64,000 bases of DNA from Roseomonas sp. E05 (GTDB lineage: Bacteria; Pseudomonadota; Alphaproteobacteria; Acetobacterales; Acetobacteraceae): contig NZ_JASIRT010000016.1 in assembly GCF_030063475.1 (NCBI RefSeq), forward strand, positions 30,179 to 94,178, written 5' to 3'. Shown in pieces: positions 60,904-64,000 of the stretch. Each line of letters opens with the position of its first letter. The first letter of the stretch is position 1. The position numbers and the translations under genes were made by a program. Below the pieces are notes generated by a model. That model saw only the letters and a list, made by a program, of their open reading frames with translations, was not told the DNA's origin and ran no database searches.

Positions 60904-63555
60904 GTGATCGAGTGGCTGGCCCTTGGGGCGGTCGCGCTTGCCGGAAGCATATTCGGCTCGGACGAGAAGCGATCGTCCTTCAGCAGCGGTTCGTCGAAGC
61001 CCTTCGATCCGGATCGGTGGCGCCGTGAGCAGGAGGCACAGGAGCGCGACTGGCGAAAGAAATGGGAGCCCGAGGTTGATCGGTCTCGCTGGATCCCGCA
61101 GAGCGCCGCACATCGCATTATCGAGGCATATCCTCCGCCAGGGGCAGAGCGCGACAGCTTCGGTGCCACCACGCGGGTCGCGACCAGGAAGCTCCTCGCC
61201 GAGTTCGCGACACACAACCAGCAGCATCTGATTGATCAGAAGGCCAAGTTGAAGGCGTTCTTCGACACAGTGGAAGCCTCGCCGTTGACCGACGAACAGG
61301 CTGACGCCTGTATCTGCATGGACGATGCCGTGCAGATCGTGGCGGCTGCCGGCTCGGGTAAGACGTCCACGATGGTCGCCAAGACGGGCTATGTGCTTCA
61401 CCAAGAGCTAGCCAAGCCCGAGCAGATCCTGCTGCTCGCCTTCAACACGGACGCTGCCGACGAGCTCCGTCAACGGGTGCGTGAGCGTCTGAAGGGGACG
61501 GACGGCGCGGAACGGGTTACGGTCAAGACATTCCACGCCTTCGGCAGGGACGTCATCACTAAAAGACAGGGTCTGAGGCCGGCCGTGGCGCGCTGGGTGG
61601 GCAAGCGGCGTCAGGAAGATGAGATGATCGTCGAGATCGTCGAGGATCTGCGCTCACGCGACCCGGGCTTCGGAGTCGAATGGGACCTGTTCCGGACGGT
61701 TTTCGGGCGACCTATAGGGCGGGCCGCCGATCTGATCGAACCAAAGGATACCGGTCGTGGTGACATCCACACCGCCAACGGCGATTGGGTCAAGAGCCAG
61801 GAAGAGCGACTGATCGCCGATTGGCTGTTTTACCACGGCGTGAAATATGAGTATGAGCGGGACTATCAGCACGACACTCGGACGGCCACGCACCAGCAGT
61901 ATCGCCCCGACTTCTACTATCCCGATGCGGAGCTCTATCACGAACATTTCGCTCTCGGACGCGACGGAAACCCGCCACCCCACTTCACCGGTGACTATCT
62001 GGCGGGCATCGCCTGGAAGCGCGAATGCCATGCTGAACATGGAACGGATTTGTTCGAGACGACCTCGCATGGCATCCGTCGCGGCGTCACCTTTCACGAG
62101 CTTGCCGAAGCGCTGAAAGCGCGCGGAGTGGAGCCGGTCTACGATGCGAGCCGCCCAGCCAAGGGAGAGCCGCCGATGGACACGCTGGCTCTGGCCAACC
62201 TCGTGCGCGGCTTTCAGCAGCACGTGAAGGGTGGCGGCACGACGGTAGCTGAGATCCGCCGCCGCATCGAGGCATCCGACGACGACGCGCACTCGGCGCG
62301 CTCGCTGAGCTTTCTAGCCCTTTACGAGCGTATCGCGGATGAGTGGGAGCGACGCCTGCGGGAGGCGTCGTGCATCGATTTCGACGATATGCTCGTTGAA
62401 GCGGCGGCGCTGATCGAGGCCGGCGCCTACAACAGCCCGTACACCATGATCTTCGCCGACGAGTTCCAGGACAGTTCACGCGCGCGGGTCAGGCTTCTGA
62501 AGGCGCTGCTCGATCAGACGGATCAGCGCGGGCATCTCTGCGTCGTCGGCGACGACTGGCAGAGCATCAATCGCTTTGCGGGAGCCGATCTAACGGTGAT
62601 GACCGAATTCGCCGGCACGTTCCGGCACTCCTCGCAATTGAAGATGGCAACCACCTTCCGTTGTCCGCAGTCGCTGTGCGACGCCTCGGGCGCCTTCGTC
62701 TCAGCGAATCCACGCCAGCTAGAAAAGACCGTTCAGACGACCAACACCCGGGAAGGACGGTCGATCGTCGCCTTCGCCTTCGACTCGTCGGAGCAGGCGC
62801 TGCAGGGCGCCGAGACGCATCTCAGGCGGCTGCACGGACAGATCCAGAAACATGCTGTCGATCGCGTAGAGGGGCGTCGAATCACCGTCATGCTGCTTGG
62901 CCGTTACAATCACGATGAACCCAAGGATGCACTCAGGGCCTGGCAACAGAATTTCGGGGACGAACTCGATATCGAGTTCCGCACGATCCACTCGGCGAAG
63001 GGGCTTGAGGCCGACTATGTGATGATCCTCAACATGGTTGAGGACACCCTCGGCTTCCCCAGCCAGGTCGCGGACGACCCGGTGCTGGTCTTGGCCATGC
63101 CCGACGGCGAAGACTTCCCCATGGCCGAGGAGCGGCGGGTCTTCTACGTCGCGATGACGCGGGCCCGGCGGCAGGTCCGGATATACACCAAGGCATCTGC
63201 GCCCTCGCGTTTCCTGATCGAGATGGCTGCAAAGGACCTGATCGAACTGCGATTGGAAGACGGCGGGCACCTTCGGCCGTGCCCTAAATGCCGTAGGGGG
63301 GTGCTGGCGCAACGATCAGGCACCTATGGTGCTTTCGAAGGGTGCGGCGTGTGCGACTTCAAGCGCAATGTCGCCGATGGCGAGCCACGCCGGTCCAGTA
63401 ATCGCGTTCACCTGACCACGCCCATGGCTCCAGGCGACAGCTGTCCGACTTGCGCCAAGGGCCGCATGAAGGCGCGCCCGAAAGCGCGCTACAGTCCGAT
63501 GGTGGGCTGCTCAGGCTATCCCGATTGTAAGACCACTGCGCCGCTGCGACGATAG
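60904..63555 (+). CDS. UvrD/Rep-type helicase with internal nuclease-like segment and two zinc ribbons
   Basis: An 883-residue protein. A single N-terminal hydrophobic segment (WLALGAVALAGSIFG), then SF1 helicase motifs: Walker A AAGSGKTS (148-155), Walker B FADEFQDSS (about 517-525), VVGDDWQSINRFAGAD (III), TTFRCPQSLCDASG (IV) and, in the second half, FYVAMTRARRQV (VI). Inserted between helicase segments, about residues 298-390, is a PD-(D/E)XK-like piece: EERLIADWLFYHG, YRPDFYYPDAELYHEHF (D336, E347) and TDLFETTSHG (E385). The C-terminus carries two topoisomerase-type zinc ribbons (C793-C817, C847-C875). The start is GTG 60904. Codon use is less GC-biased than in neighbours. A DNA repair or phage-defence role is inferred. 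Confidence 0.8.
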   Translation: MIEWLALGAVALAGSIFGSDEKRSSFSSGSSKPFDPDRWRREQEAQERDWRKKWEPEVDRSRWIPQSAAHRIIEAYPPPGAERDSFGATTRVATRKLLAEFATHNQQHLIDQKAKLKAFFDTVEASPLTDEQADACICMDDAVQIVAAAGSGKTSTMVAKTGYVLHQELAKPEQILLLAFNTDAADELRQRVRERLKGTDGAERVTVKTFHAFGRDVITKRQGLRPAVARWVGKRRQEDEMIVEIVEDLRSRDPGFGVEWDLFRTVFGRPIGRAADLIEPKDTGRGDIHTANGDWVKSQEERLIADWLFYHGVKYEYERDYQHDTRTATHQQYRPDFYYPDAELYHEHFALGRDGNPPPHFTGDYLAGIAWKRECHAEHGTDLFETTSHGIRRGVTFHELAEALKARGVEPVYDASRPAKGEPPMDTLALANLVRGFQQHVKGGGTTVAEIRRRIEASDDDAHSARSLSFLALYERIADEWERRLREASCIDFDDMLVEAAALIEAGAYNSPYTMIFADEFQDSSRARVRLLKALLDQTDQRGHLCVVGDDWQSINRFAGADLTVMTEFAGTFRHSSQLKMATTFRCPQSLCDASGAFVSANPRQLEKTVQTTNTREGRSIVAFAFDSSEQALQGAETHLRRLHGQIQKHAVDRVEGRRITVMLLGRYNHDEPKDALRAWQQNFGDELDIEFRTIHSAKGLEADYVMILNMVEDTLGFPSQVADDPVLVLAMPDGEDFPMAEERRVFYVAMTRARRQVRIYTKASAPSRFLIEMAAKDLIELRLEDGGHLRPCPKCRRGVLAQRSGTYGAFEGCGVCDFKRNVADGEPRRSSNRVHLTTPMAPGDSCPTCAKGRMKARPKARYSPMVGCSGYPDCKTTAPLRR

Positions 63556-63883
63556 GCGATCGCGAGAGCGCGACGTCGCATTCGAATGCGACACACCGAT
63601 CATGCGTGCTGTCGCACGCTCTCCCGGCGCGCCGCCGCAGTGCTTTGGTTGGAGCGGCCCCCAATTCGACCGGACAGCCGGCACCAGCCGGAGGTGCGCG
63701 ACGAGTTCCGCGCCATTGTGTCGGCGGCGACGCTGGACGAGGAGACGCCGCGCTGATCGGGGCGCGATCGCGCTCGCACGTCGGATTTGCGATGGGCTGA
63801 CGCTGACCTAGCCGGCCACCCTGCCGGCGCCGGCGCCGGCGCCGGGGACCCGGACCCGAAAGCGCGGGGACCGCCGGAGACGC
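63556..63883. other. 328-bp region between helicase and IS66 end, coding remnant possible
   Basis: A perfect 18-bp palindrome GTCGCATTCGAATGCGAC (63575-63592) follows the helicase stop. In one frame ending at TGA 63754-63756, VLWLERPPIRPDSRHQPEVRD and AIVSAATLDEETPR look protein-like, perhaps the 3' remnant of a gene. A GCCGGC hexamer repeated nearly four times (63823-63845) precedes the insertion sequence. No complete gene seen. Confidence 0.4.
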
Positions 63884-64000
63884 GTAAGCGTCAGCCCGTT
63901 CCCGCGGGTGATGCGGTGAGCCTGAAGTTCCACGGCAGGAGTTCGTCGATGCGGTCGATGGTGTGGCCCCGGGCGAGGCGGTCGAGCACAACGGCGATGT
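63884..64000 (-). mobile_element. IS66-family insertion sequence, terminus (continues past the window)
   Basis: The element begins at GTAAGCG (63884-63890), the usual IS66 terminal sequence, so the IS terminus lies at 63884 and the rest is outside the window. The 8 bp before it, GAGACGCG (63876-63883), would be the target duplication to compare with the far end. Confidence 0.65.
63891..64000 (-). CDS. IS66-family transposase TnpC, C-terminal end
   Basis: On the minus strand the frame reads IAVVLDRLARGHTIDRIDELLPWNFRLTASPAGTG and stops at 63891-63893. The RIDELLPWNF ending preceded by VLDRLARG is characteristic of the C-terminus of IS66 transposases (DDE, TnpC). The N-terminus is outside the window. 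Stop codon is 7 bp inside the IS end, as is usual in this family. Confidence 0.85.
   Translation of the reverse strand, partial: IAVVLDRLARGHTIDRIDELLPWNFRLTASPAGTG

Noticed and set aside
63602..63811. Small + strand ORFs of 64-69 codons before the IS66 terminus
   Set aside because: Arg/Ala-rich frames without start signals; the more protein-like frame there is a different one.
63823..63845. GCCGGC repeats as a CRISPR or minisatellite array
   Set aside because: Only four 6-bp units with no spacers; simple sequence in GC-rich DNA.

Overview
The window is GC-rich DNA with short intergenic gaps and many 4-bp start/stop overlaps (ATGA, GTGA). Gene content and order point to an alphaproteobacterium, most likely Acetobacteraceae and close to Roseomonas. 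The supporting blocks are rpmH-rnpA-yidD-yidC-engB-argB-dapD-dapE, pyrB-pyrC'-plsY-dprA-topA-rnr-S41 protease, iscR followed by two cysteine desulfurases, a PleD-type cyclase beside rpmG, and hsp20 with a DUF1150 gene. The genus is inferred from family knowledge; no search was run.

Positions 1-14.7 kb: the 3' end of a Gfo/Idh/MocA oxidoreductase, an M17 aminopeptidase, a MarR regulator, a GlcG/HbpS-like protein, a NIPSNAP protein, a YqaA-type membrane protein, glnE-bcp, a large AsmA/YhdP-like protein divergent from glnE by only 17 bp, a DUF3574 lipoprotein, tyrS, anmK and an alpha/beta hydrolase. Positions 15-20.4 kb: a sulfur-trafficking run (iscR, two cysteine desulfurases, ferredoxin, TenA, MnmA) ending in a tRNA-Met whose promoter lies in the 3' end of mnmA. 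Positions 20.4-29 kb: mostly metabolic and redox genes, including a RimK-like ATP-grasp ligase, an M20 amidohydrolase, a class II aldolase, RlmI, Tam, a 3-hydroxybutyrate dehydrogenase, and a flavin disulfide oxidoreductase next to a TVP38 membrane protein.

Positions 29-38.3 kb: the ribosomal protein L34/RNase P/YidC block, a GTPase, an unrecognised 708-residue protein with a glycosyltransferase-like C-terminal third, then arginine and lysine biosynthesis genes. Positions 38.3-51.8 kb: pleD, rpmG, then a long minus-strand series covering pyrimidine synthesis, phospholipid synthesis and nucleic acid processing (pyrB, pyrC-like, plsY, dprA, topA, rnr, S41 protease), with ruvX just upstream. Positions 51.8-60.2 kb: gatCAB, a glutathione transferase, tRNA-Thr(CGT), hsp20/DUF1150, def-fmt-truA and a cytochrome b561.

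From about 60.3 kb to the end the sequence looks acquired: it is visibly less GC-rich, begins with a truncated and frameshifted gene, continues with an 883-residue UvrD-type helicase that carries an internal PD-(D/E)XK-like segment and two C-terminal zinc ribbons, and ends in the terminus of an IS66-family insertion sequence. This is the best candidate here for an unusual, possibly defence-related, system, although its partner gene is broken. Other points of interest are a dihydroorotase homologue lacking its metal-binding histidines beside pyrB, an IscR with an inserted segment, two probable CTG starts overlapping upstream stop codons as CTGA, and an inverted repeat filling the spacer of a putative promoter before the RimK-like gene.
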